Shown here: piece after piece, positions 46,264 to 56,358 of the stretch
Numbering within the stretch: position 1 is the stretch's first letter
Layout: each line of letters starts with the position of its first letter
Assembly: GCA_022605405.1 (NCBI GenBank)
Contig: JABYQQ010000026.1
Location: 310,001 to 374,000, forward strand
Direction of reading: 5' to 3'
Source of the DNA: Earliella scabrosa
Taxonomy: Eukaryota > Basidiomycota > Agaricomycetes > Polyporales > Polyporaceae
DNA length: 64,000 nucleotides
Translations under genes and position numbers: made by a program
Notes under the pieces: generated by a model
What the model was told of the DNA's origin: nothing
The model's input: only the letters and a program-made list of their open reading frames with translations
Database searches by the model: none

Positions 46264-48680
46264 CTAATTGTTCTCGATCTCACCAGACTCCTGCTGCTGT
46301 CCATGAGCGTCCTCCCCGGTGTCTCCCTGTGCATCTACATTGTCGATGGCGTCGTTGGGGTGGGGCTCGGGGTTCTGCTCTGGCACAGACAGGTCGGCCG
46401 GGCCATCCGGTTGCGAGTCGGCCGGACCATCCGGCTCCGGGTCGGCCGGGCCATCCGGCTGTGGGTCGGCCGGACCTTCCAGCTGTGGGTCGGCCGGACC
46501 TTCCGGTTGTGGCTCAATCTCCCCTCCCTCCCGCTGCTCTGGATGCCCTTCGGGGGTGGCACGCGGATCTTGTTTGCCTGCTTGTGTGGGGGAGGCAAGT
46601 GGAGTACCAGCGCGCCCAGGGTGTGACGGATCCTTGTTGCTCTGCCCAGATGCAGTGGCCGCCTCCTCCTGATGTGGGCCCAGTTCCCCAGTGCCAACGG
46701 GCTGGACATCGGCGGGCTGTGCATTCTCCGGAACTGCACTGGTAGCATGCGGATGGGTGGCCGGCGAAATGCCAAGTGCCTTCTCCAAGGCGACGAATCG
46801 CGCCATGAGGTCGTTCTGACTGGCCTGCTTATGTTCCAGTGCAGCGTGGAGCCACTTCTGGTGGCCGCGGACAATGTCGATCTCCTGGCGCAGATCCCGA
46901 ACCTCTTCTAGGAGGGCGTCGAGCTGGCTGCTCTGGTCCTCAAAGGGCAGCGCAGGAGATGGGGGATGAGCCGGACCAGCCGACCCGGCCGGTCCACCCG
47001 GTCCACCCGAGGCACTGCGGCGCTGCGTCTGGACCACCTCCATCGTTTTCCAATCAGCTGTATCAAAGACAGATTAGTAGATGAACTCCAAAGATGCTCT
47101 AATAGAAACCTCACCCGGCTCTGGACGGACAATGAGGGCGACTCTGCGTGCAGGTTTCCCTGAGGAGGGCCCGGGTGGGCCGGTGGGACCGGGTGTCTGC
47201 TCATCATCGTTCGCGAGCTCATCGACCTCCTCGTCCTCACTCTCAACAACCATGGCTTCCTTGCGCTTCATAGCCTGTTGCCTCTTGGTGCGACGCTTCT
47301 TCGGCTTGACCTGACTGGCCTTCCCTGTGTGTGCGGACTTGACACTCTGCGGGGGGGCAGCCTCGTCTTCGGAGTCCGAAGTGGGATGCGGACGGGCCGT
47401 GCCAATCCATTTTGAGGGCTTGAGGGCGCGGATCTGGTTCAGGAACCATTTCGGAGGCTTGAAGGTGGGGTCGTCGTCGAACTCATCTGGGAGCTGCTCA
47501 CTGAGAGGGCTGTCCTCTTCAGAAGCGTTCTGGGCCCACGTGTATAGGATCCAGCGCCGCTGCTCGTTCGACCATCGTCCGCCGCGTGGGTGTATTGCAG
47601 AGTGGCTGCACGTCGCCTTCTGCTTGGCACACTTGTTGCAAGTCGTGCCCTGCGCGAAGTTGATGCGGCAGCTGCCTTGACGCTTCATGCAAGCCTTGCA
47701 CCACACCGGCTAGATAGGGAGTGAGTATGTTTGGGAGAGGCGGGAGATACCACGCACCATCGGAACCCAGGTGTCCAGCAATGTTCCGTCAACCGGCTCC
47801 CACTCCGAAGGCAGGGGCCCCAACTCCACCTCCGGGTTCTCGTCCCCGCTGCCGGGATCCGAGCCCTCGTACTCCTCCTCCTCTATGGCCTTCTTCACCC
47901 GCTTGCGGGCAGTGGGTGCATCGTCGCGCTTGCGCTTTCCCTTCTCTGTATTGGGCTTTGCTTTGGGCGGGGGCGAGGGTGGGGGCTTAGCAGAGCCGGC
48001 GGTCTTCTTCTGCGTGGAGGAACGTGTGTTGTGGTGGGGTTGAGTGGGAGGAGCCGGTGGGGGGGAAGCTGGGGGTGGTTTGGAAGCTGCAGCCGGCTTG
48101 GACGGTCTGGCCGGTGGCCCCGGCTGAGCCTTCGCCTTGCCCTTCCGGTCACCAGCCGTAGCTACAGGCGTAGTTTGACATGTATGAATAAAATGAATGA
48201 GAATTGAACTTACAGGGCTGAGCAGACAATGCCCCACTGGTCTTGTGTGAGACTTCCTCCACGGCTGTACATCCAACCCATCATCAGAACTTGGTGCAAC
48301 CAGACAGCAAGTGAAAACGCACCATACTGGCTCCACCAGCCCTTTTTGGGTCGCAACTGGTAGCCCTCGTCGATGATGAAAGGGGGGAGGTCCTTGAGTC
48401 CGTCTTGGGCGGGTTCCAAGGCCTCAATGTTGACCACACGCTTATGGTCGTTCCACGCAGCGTTGTACTCCCGGAGATAGGCGATGACGAATGGCGGGAG
48501 AACGGTAGATGTTGTGACACTTCTGCATAGTGTCGCGATGTGATCGAGTTGTTTGCGGAAAGGGACCTCCCAAGCGGCTCGGGCGGGATGGTCGGGGGCA
48601 GGTCGGACGCACCACGCGGACTGAGCATCTTCACTGGCTGAGATGATGGTGTCGCGGAGGCTCTTGGTGGCGTCGGACAT
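46264..48680 (-). CDS. Zn2Cys6 / coiled-coil protein (A copy)
   Basis: Protein of 733 aa in five exons (48680-48323, 48264-48214, 48161-47758, 47709-47115, 47057-46264). The N-terminal domain has AAWEVPFRKQLDHI and LPPFVIAYLREYN, ending in WWSQY. A Lys/Pro-rich linker follows. Six cysteines at 275, 278, 285, 295, 298 and 305 (C-x2-C-x6-C-x9-C-x2-C-x6-C) fit the fungal Zn2Cys6 binuclear cluster, a DNA-binding domain normally near the N-terminus. Next come acidic/basic tracts (KPKKRRTKRQ) and a coiled coil (QLDALLEEVRDLRQEIDI). The tail has repeated GPADPQPD units. Orthologous in layout to 56359-59330. Head-to-head with the GPFG gene. DNA target unknown. Confidence 0.78.
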
Positions 48681-48938
48681 CGCAGAGACAGAGGTGAGAG
48701 GGAAGAAGAAAGACAGTGATATGTGAAGCAAGAGGAAGGACAGAATCCGGAGGGGACGCGACGCGACGCGACGCGAGAAATTTGAGCGCTTCATTCTGGC
48801 CAAAGTCACGTGACTTCAAACTTAGAGCTTCAACAGCCGTACGACCCATTTCAGTAAGGTCCCGTCAATCGAGCCACACAGAGTGAGTGGCATTGTCAGT
48901 AATTTCGTTTAGCAACTGACGGGCACAACGACACACAG
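48681..48938. promoter_or_regulatory. Bidirectional promoter between Zn2Cys6 and GPFG genes (A)
   Basis: 258 bp separating two opposed start codons. It contains a direct CGACG repeat (GACGCGACGCGACGCGA near 48757-48775) that lies upstream of the Zn2Cys6 gene. The matching gap in cassette B is 256 bp. Confidence 0.6.
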
Positions 48939-50862
48939 ATGGCCTCTCCCCGCAAGTTCAGAGCAATCGCTGACGAATGTGATGAAACCTCGGACTCTGG
49001 CAGCGAATATGAGCCATCTAGGCAAGTCACCCACAAGTGCATTGTAATTTTCACCCTAACCTACGCATGCAGCGGCTCTCTCGACGGTCCATTTGGACAA
49101 CCTGCCCTTCAAGAGGGTCCATTTGGCGAATCTCACGCACGAGCAGAGCCACATTCACCCGACAGGCCGCAGATGGCCCAAGCCCGGCCCAAGCCGCATC
49201 CGCGAAAGGTTGGAGGAAGAGGTAATTTGCGCCGATGCGTCCATTTATTGTTCCGTAGTTAACCGTAATTTGCTAGACACAAAGACGTCCGACAACGCTG
49301 GAAACTTATCTGTGGCCGGCCAATCAGGTTCCGGGCCAGCCGGCTTGACTGGCTCCGGGCCAGCCGGTGGGACCGGCCCCGGTCTGGCCGGTCCCTTCGG
49401 GTTTGCCAACGTGGGTGGTCCATTTGGAGGTGGTGGGTCCTCAGACAGATTGTTTGGAGGGGCTGCATTGGGCACAACGGCTAGTCACTCTTTTGGGCCT
49501 GTGAACATGGCAGGTTCATCTGGATCGGCCCTGCCATCGGGAGGGCTACCAATTGAAGGGCCTTTTGGTATTACCGGTGCCAGCCAGCACACAGGTGGGC
49601 TCAATCTTCATGACTTTTGGGCTTTAATAACTAATCCGATACTGCTCAATGGGTGCAGCGCCACAGCATCCAGTGTATAAGTTGTTCTCCACGCCATCAG
49701 ACCTGTACGGTAGTGCTGGTTCCACCAGGAAGGCCGGGGTCATCGGTCTATTTGGAACTGACACGGTTGGAGTGGCAACCCCCTCAAGCTCTCAAGGTAG
49801 GGACTAACACACTATTCTAGCTGCTGGGATTCGGTACTAATTGTTAAATTGGCTGAAGGCATGCAGGAGAAAGACAGACGGTACCAATTGTCCGGTACCG
49901 GGGTGGCCGGGAGCACCGGCCCATCCGGTGGCACCGGTCTGTTCGGATTTACGATGACAGGCAGTCCTTTGGAGACTTCTCCGGTCTCTCGAGGAATGCT
50001 TGAGATGCAATCAGGGCCAAGGCCCAGTCCTCCCAACCCAAACGCTCCTGTGGGGCCGTTGAAGACACTGGATCAAAGTCCAGCATCCGGGCCGTTTGGA
50101 TGGCAACCCGAGATACATGCACCGGCAATCTCGAATTCTACCATTACCACATCGGAGGGCCCCTTCGGCTTTCCTCCTCTTGTTGGTGAGGAATCCGGGG
50201 CATCCGATGCCCAGACAGCTATGGAGGGTCCGTTTGGATTGCCACAGGAACCGGAGAGTGGACCATTCGGATGGCAAGCCAATGTGAGTCAACACATTGG
50301 CAGCACAAAACAGCCATGCTAACTATGCCACTTGATCTAATCTTTGCAGATACATTCTCACTCACCAGACGGCAATAGTCAGAATGCTCCCACTCCCACT
50401 CCACCCGCTGCTATCCCGGCTCGGCGGTCGGCCCGGCTTGCACAGGAGACCGTTCAGGCCGCTCAGCCCGCATATCATCCCCCATCATCTGTGGCTCCTA
50501 GTGGAGGGTCAGGTGTGCAACCTAAAGTCTTCTCAACGGGTCAGACATGTATTGAGATTGAAAAACCCCTCATCTCAACGGCTGTGCCAGATGATAGGCC
50601 ATCTGGCTCGAAGACCGGGTCGTCCGGTCCATTCGGTATTCCGGCTGAACGCCACCCTGGGGGACCCTTCGACGGTACCATGAACCCTTCGCAATTCCTA
50701 CGCGACGAAAAGCGGGCTTGGGAGCGCGTACTCCGAGCACATGACCGTTTGCACGCTCTGTCAACCCGTGCCTCTATCCGTCAATGGCAAAATTACAATG
50801 ATGCGCTTGTGGAGGCAGTTGCAGGAGACGTGGGCACAGCGATGGTGTTGGACGACGCGTAA
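48939..50862 (+). CDS. GPFG-repeat protein (A copy)
   Basis: Protein of 541 aa in six exons (48939-49021, 49073-49221, 49277-49594, 49659-49796, 49859-50283, 50350-50862). The first intron has a GC donor (GCAAGT). The sequence is low-complexity with at least ten GPFG or G-P-F-G-like motifs spaced irregularly, reminiscent in composition of FG-repeat or phase-separating proteins; that comparison is inference only. The C-terminal 55 residues form a helix (RAWERVLRAHDRLHALST). The cassette B counterpart (55122-56102) has the same place and orientation next to the Zn2Cys6 gene, G-P-I-G-type repeats and a similar C-terminal helix. Function unknown. Confidence 0.7.
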
Positions 50863-51139
50863 GAGACAATGTTTTGACTTTTGCGCGACGAGCGAGCGGA
50901 GTTGCTGAAGCTCTATCAGGTGGACTTACCCTATTCCAATAATTACGTTGGGCCAGACCGCGGCGACGTCGGAGGATGACGATGGGAGCAGTACATCTGC
51001 ATAGTACACCACTTGGCATTGCGACTAAAATATATACACGTCCTTTGATTAATTCATTGTTGGGTAGCCCTGATGCTGTCAGTGCCATGATTGAAATGTC
51101 AACCAGGAAACAACATGTATCCGTCTTGGGCGGTGGCAC

Positions 51140-52520
51140 CGGTGGACCCGGCTGAAGGTAGGAGCACATCTCTCTCTCCATCTGGTTGAATGCCGTCCCG
51201 GTTTGCTGTGCAACCAGTTTTGAAGGGCATTATGGTGTCTGGGTAGTCAGCCCAGGGCCGGCGCACACCCAGATTGTATTCCGGCTCCTGCTGGCGGAAG
51301 CAAGCCGGGCAGCCCGGCTAGAGGTAGGAGCACATCTCTCTCTCCATCTGGTTGAATCCTGCCCCGCTTTGCTGTGCAACCAGTCCAAAAGGGCATTACA
51401 GTGTCCGGGTGGTCACCTCAGAGTCGGCGCACACCCAGATTGTTATTCCGGGTACCGCTGGTGTCAGCAAGCCGGGCGACCCGGCTCGAGGTAGGAGCAC
51501 ATCTCTCTCTCCATCTGGTTGAATACTGTCCTGGTCTGCTGTGCAACCAGTTCCAGAGGGCATTATGGTGTCTGGGTAGTCAGCCCAGGGCCGGCGCACA
51601 CCCAGATTGTATTCCGGGTACCGCTGGTGTGAGCAAGCCGGGTGACCCGGCTCGAGGTAGGAGCACATCTCTCTCTCCATCTGGTTGAATACTGTCCCGG
51701 TCTGCTGTGCAACCAGTTTTGGAGGGCATTATGGTGTCTGGGTAGCCAGCCCAGGGCCGGCGCACACCCAGATTGTATTCCGGCTCCTGCTGGCGGGAGC
51801 AAGCCGGGCAGCCCGGCTCAAGGTAGGAGCACATCTCTCTCTCCATCTGGTTGAATCCTGCCCCGCTTTGCTGTGCAACCAGTCCAAAAGGGCATTACAG
51901 TGTCCGGGTGGTCACCTCAGAGTCGGCGCACACCCAGATTGTTATTCCGGGTACCGCTGGTGTCAGCAAGCCGGGCGACCCGGCTCGAGGTAGGAGCACA
52001 TCTCTCTCTCCATCTGGTTGAATACTGTCCTGGTCTGCTGTGCAACCAGTTCCAGAGGGCATTATGGTGTCTGGGTAGTCAGCCCAGGGCCGGCGCACAC
52101 CCAGATTGTATTCCGGGTACCGCTGGTGTGAGCAAGCCGGGTGACCCGGCTAGAGGTAGGAGCACATCTCTCTCTCCATCTGGTTGAATACTGTCCCGGT
52201 CTGCTGTGCAACCAGTTTCGGAGGGCATTATGGTGTCTGGGTAGTCAGCCCAGGGCCGGCGCACACCCAGATTGTATTCTGGCTCCTGCTGGCGGGAGCA
52301 AGCCGGGCAGCCCGGCTCAAGGTAGGAGCACATCTCTCTCTCCATCTGGTTGAATCCTGCCCCGCTTTGCTGTGCAACCAGTCCAAAAGGGCATTACAGT
52401 GTCCGGTTGGTCACCTCAGAGTCGGCGCACACCCAGATTGTATTCCGGGTACCGCTGGTGTGAGCAAGCCGGTGCGCCCGGCTCTAGACAGAAGCACATC
52501 TCCCACTCCATCTCAGCAGA
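51140..52520 (-). repeat. Right subterminal 166-bp tandem array
   Basis: About eight units of the same family as at 33005-33885, in the opposite orientation. The units form a higher-order repeat of three units: GAATCCTGCCCCGCTTTGC recurs at about 51353, 51852 and 52351, a spacing of 499 bp. Noncoding. Confidence 0.9.
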
Positions 52521-53076
52521 TTCTGATTCAGATATGCTGTGCCACCCACTCTCTACACCTTCCATGATGTTTGGTAATTTTGCCAGACTCCATGGAGAAC
52601 TAGGGCAAACTCCATGCCCTGGGTTAGATTTGGAAGCCGGCTGGTGCAACCCACCCAATCGTGCGAAACATGAAGTACTACTAACAGCGGCAACAGTGTA
52701 GAGTGAACCATATCATAGCATCATTGTGTATGATGAAGTGAGAGATCATTAGACTACAGAGCTCCAACCGCAGCTACTAGGCAGCTGAACATGTCGCCTT
52801 GAGACAGTACAGATACAAGTCGTCATTAAGTACACGGTGTGCTGTCCCTCTGTATGCCTGCTGGTATGCCTGCTGTATGCCCATAACTGTACTATGCATG
52901 CTTAAGATACTGTCCCAGACTCTCATCGTATCCAGTCAATGTGTGCCAAAGTTGAGTGCTCTGACCCGGACCAACCGGTTTTGACCGCATCCCCTGTGAC
53001 CCCGCACCGGCCGGTTCATTTGACTGCAATATGGCAAAACACCCCGGCCGCACCACTCCAGTGCCATAGAAATGGT
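52521..53076. other. Noncoding spacer near the right end of the KDZ element
   Basis: 556 bp of mostly unique sequence with scattered CCGG motifs near 52965-53060. No gene supported. Confidence 0.45.
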
Positions 53077-53156
53077 CCCGGCCGGGCCCGGCTGGTCCAC
53101 TGGAGTGGGCAATTGTCAGCCCGGCTCATACACTACAGTGAGGTATTTCTACTGAA
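53077..53156 (-). repeat. Right terminal inverted repeat of the KDZ element
   Basis: Reverse complement starts TTCAGTAGAAAT, as at the left end; the block GAGCCGGGCTGACAATTGCC is identical in both ends. Confidence 0.9.
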
Positions 53157-53162
53157 GTATGT

Positions 53163-53171
53163 GTTTCCGGG
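53163..53171. repeat. Target-site duplication, right copy
   Basis: GTTTCCGGG, matching 32551-32559. The same 9-mer also occurs in a neighbouring coding repeat unit near 53284, so the target was a repeated sequence. Confidence 0.8.
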
Positions 53172-53179
53172 GACGTCGT

Positions 53180-53460
53180 CGCCGACGCGGTGGCGGGTTT
53201 TGTCGCGGCGGAGGTCGTGGCGGATGTCGTGGCGGACGTCGTTGCGGAGGTCGTCACGGACGTCTTTGCGGAGGTCGTCGCCGACGTTTCCGGGGACGTT
53301 GTCGCCAACGCGGTGGCGGATTTCGCCGCGGCGGGAGTCGTAGCGGAGGTCGTCGCCGACGTCCATGCGGGAGTCGTCGCGGACGTCGTCGCGGACGTCG
53401 TCACGGGAGTCATCCCCGGCGTCGTGACGGATGTCGTGGCGGGAGGAGTGGCGGGCATCC
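53180..53460. repeat. Coding minisatellite, right of the insertion
   Basis: Degenerate 12-24-bp units with CGGACGTCGTCG-like core, continuing the array at 32100-32550 of the same exon. Confidence 0.75.
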
Positions 53461-54706
53461 AGGCGGGAGCCGTCTCCGTCGTGTGCGACAGCCTCTCGGC
53501 CATCCTTGGGGACCTCCCGGGCGTGCTCCGAACTCTTCCCGACGCCCCCGATGCGAGCACGTACGTATGTGGGAGTCTCTCTGTGGACGTCCTGACCAGT
53601 GTCGCTGTCGAGCCCCAGCACTCCCTCGATGATGGGGACGGTCCCTATCGTACATCTGTCGACGTCTATGCTGACACCCTCGCGAACATGATCAGGGACG
53701 TTCCTCCCGACCTCTGAGGTGCCAGCGCTGCTGTCTCCGCCGGGCTCGGTGGGTATCGGAGTGTTAGTACTGCGGCGGCCGATAAAAATTGCTGACACCA
53801 TCCCAGTGCTCCCCTCCACATTCCCGACAGGCGGCTTTCGGCCGCGGCGCGCTGTAGAGACCGATTGCGAAGTAGCCTGACCGGTGACTGTTCGCCAAGT
53901 GAGCTAAGACATACAAACCGATACATTAGCAAGACGTACAGGAATGTTTCGATTCCGATATGAGGTTCTGCTGCTTGCGACGAACCCTCGCGGGGGCGAC
54001 AGCAGCGGATGCCAGTGTCTCTAGTTAAAGGAGTCCGAGGACAATGAGTGATTAATATGAGCCTTACGGGTCTGCAGAACATACCAGTCTCGGCCACGGC
54101 AGCTTCAGCCTTCTTCTGACGTGCACGTGTGTTTCGGGGCTGAGAGTCGTCGATAGTCGACGCAGGAGCGATGTTTGCCGCCCCAAGTAGGTCTGTCGAC
54201 GAGGTAGCCGCAACGGGCATGGTTGAAGAGTCAGCGGTGGTGGAACGCGGGGGTGATACCTCGGAGAAGGCCTGCGGCGCGTCCGCGACGGCGTCCGACG
54301 GGGCGGACGCGCTCAATTGCAGGTCGCTCTCAGGTACGGAGCTGTCTAGTCATAGTTAGGCTGTGATCATACCGGGAGAACGAATGTAAGCTCACCTTGG
54401 CCTGCGCGAGAGACCCGTTCTGTGGCAACGGTCTTGATGAACGGGCTCGCGTGGGGGGTGGCTTTGACACGGCGAGAAGACTGTCTGAGGTTGACCGGAG
54501 GCGGACATTCGGCCGGCAGGGTTCGTTTTGAGAGGCGAGGCTTGGGCGTGGCGGACGCGTCTGGCCGCGACGCGTCGGTCGACGCGTCTGGCTGCGACGC
54601 GTCGGTCGACGCGCTTCCAGGCGCGTCTTGAAGCGGTTTCGACCGTGTCTACAGTATGTTAGGGTCTCTGGGCGAGGGCATTGCAATGATGACTTACTCT
54701 GGGCAT

Positions 54707-55121
54707 TTTTTTGCGATTGAACGCGTCGGAATCTGACGAGATGGCTGCTGAGGATGGTGGTGGTGGTGGTGCGAGGCAAAGGACGGGGAGAACGCCGATT
54801 GATGGGGACCGGTTGTCAAGTCGGGCACGCAGTCCCGGGACTTGCCTTCAGGTCGACGATGCTCAGAGATGAGAAGCTGTCGAAGTGGCATGAAAGTGTG
54901 TTGTGGCAACAGCGAGCGCGCCAGTCGCGCTTTCCTAGGCAAGCCAGATAATAAATTGAGCAGGAATAAAAGGACGTGCTCAGTGAGCTCACCAGCAAAA
55001 TACCGCGGAGATTCCGCCCTGTCGTCGAAGGTTCAATGGATTGGGATTCCCTTCGTGTGGCGTTCCAAACTGCTGCCATCATCGCCGGCCCTGCATTGGA
55101 TGATCAAGATATACATGACTA
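54707..55121. other. Intergenic region in cassette B
   Basis: 415 bp upstream of the split gene and downstream of the G-P-I-G gene. Contains its probable promoter. No other gene supported. Confidence 0.45.
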
Positions 55122-56102
55122 TCATACAGGTCTACTGTTGTCATACCACATTTGCTCAAACATATCTCCTCGGGCGCCGATGATTCCGTTGTACATCTGC
55201 CAATAAGGGTCGCGGGAAGAGATGCGGGACTCCGGGGAGCGAGCGAGCACGCCATCTGCACGGCGGAGGGCAAGAAGTTCAGCATCTAGAGTGGTTAGAC
55301 GCCTACTCAACCTGGCCAGCGCCGTGTCGCTCGTTTCGCATTCATCATCACGCGCGCCGAGGGACGACGCAGTGGGTGTCGGGGAGAAAGTCGGGTTCTG
55401 AACGGGGCTAGGCGACCCTGAAGCGTTGAGGGTGGCGAAAGATGTCGAACGCCTGGCGTCGGGGTCGGTACGACTGGGGAAGGAGCGCTGCTCGCCCTCA
55501 GATTCAAAAGGCAACCCGGCCTCAGAATCGGAGCTGCCGCCGCGCCGCTGACCGATGACTTCTAAGGAGGATGAGCGGTCGGAGTCAGAATACTCGCCCT
55601 CGCCCACCGGACCAATCGGAGAAGAGGATCGGTCGCCGCTATTGGGGCCTCCGATGGGATGGGCGGGGGGCGTGCTCGCATCGTCGTAGGGGAGATCAAG
55701 TCGGTGGGCACCATCAGGAGCGAGGACGATTTCTTCTGTGATGCCTCCATCGCTACTCCACTCGCCGATGGGCCCAAGCTCCGATGAAGGTGTGTCTTCA
55801 CGCTCGTCCGGAGAGTCCGAGCGTTCGGCAATCTCCCCGAGCGGTCGAGCGTGGTCGGGGGACGAGGGTGAACAGGCGAGGAACAATGGAATCGCCTCCA
55901 GTCCTGAAGACAAGTAGTGGTTGGCCTCTCCAACCGGATTGCCGGGAGAAATAGCCCCTGGAGTAGGGGAGCAGATCCGTACCCGCCGCGGAGGCGGTTC
56001 CCCTGGTGTTGCAATGAGCAGCAGCAACGGAGATGAATACAAGGATTGTTACTGACCATGGTCCGCACTCATGAACATTCTTCTGGGGCGCTTTTGAGCC
56101 AT
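55122..56102 (-). CDS. G-P-I-G-repeat protein (B copy of the GPFG protein)
   Basis: Protein of 308 aa in two exons (56102-56057, 56002-55122). Low-complexity Ser/Asp/Glu/Pro-rich chain with recurring motifs such as PLGEI, GPIGEW, HPIGGP and SPIGPVGEGE, and a C-terminal helical segment (LSRRLTTLDAELLALRRAD). It occupies the same head-to-head position relative to the Zn2Cys6 gene as the GPFG gene of cassette A and is likely its fast-evolving homologue. That homology rests on position, repeats and C-terminal helix, not on alignable globular sequence. The last codons could be spliced differently (a GT donor precedes the stop). Confidence 0.62.
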
Positions 56103-56358
56103 GATTCGCAGTGCCGATAGTCTGTGTACTGTTGAGTTAGTTCATCGCCAGGCAACAGCTGCTAAACAATTGCGTACATGCAGTCTGTGGCGAGCGCAGA
56201 TAGCGAAGGGAGAAGCGCCCGTGGGGTGGAGCCTGAACCTGGGTAGGCGCCCGGCCGCCGCGACCATCTGGCAACATACGTCCCTTAGTTGTTGTTCCGT
56301 TCCTTTCCCTCTGCTACTCTCTTCCGCCACAATTAAGACTCCGTCTGCTTGAGTCTCC
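56103..56358. promoter_or_regulatory. Bidirectional promoter between Zn2Cys6 and G-P-I-G genes (B)
   Basis: 256 bp separating opposed start codons; nearly the same size as the equivalent 258-bp gap in cassette A. No clear TATA box on either side. Confidence 0.6.

Larger units (their letters stand above)
32560..53162. mobile_element. 20.6-kb KDZ-class DNA transposon with TET/JBP cargo (cassette A)
   Basis: A self-contained element bounded by a 9-bp target-site duplication and about 80-bp terminal inverted repeats. Inside each end are arrays of a 166-bp repeat in inverted orientation, plus a 34-bp CCCGGCCGGG array near the left end. It carries an intact KDZ transposase, a TET/JBP dioxygenase and four further genes, all with closed reading frames. 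KDZ (Kyakuja-Dileera-Zisupton) transposons linked to expanded TET/JBP genes in mushrooms are established (Iyer and colleagues, PNAS 2014). The exact boundaries, extra cargo and nesting here are from this sequence. The outermost 6 bp of the two ends do not match each other, so the exact termini are uncertain by a few bases. Confidence 0.87.
53163..54706 (-). pseudogene. 5' part of large gene split by the KDZ element
   Basis: Promoter-proximal part of the gene whose 3' part is at 26841-32559. Exons: 54706-54698, 54648-54396, 54345-54085, 54020-53940, 53887-53163 (443 codons). It starts MPR after a 9-nt first exon, then a low-complexity, Ser/Thr/Pro-rich and basic segment, then Arg/Asp repeats (DDLRKDV type). 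The last visible codons before the element read VGDDVPGN; on the far side the frame resumes with GNVGDDLRKD. Total length before insertion would have been about 2,166 aa. As it stands the frame enters the element and stops about ten codons later, at 53133. This is a recently broken gene, not an old relic. Confidence 0.7.

Noticed and set aside
53667..54316. Separate small gene with a CRECGGEH motif upstream of the split gene
   Set aside because: That frame stops early; an alternative acceptor at 53888 joins both sides in one long frame consistent with the downstream repeats.
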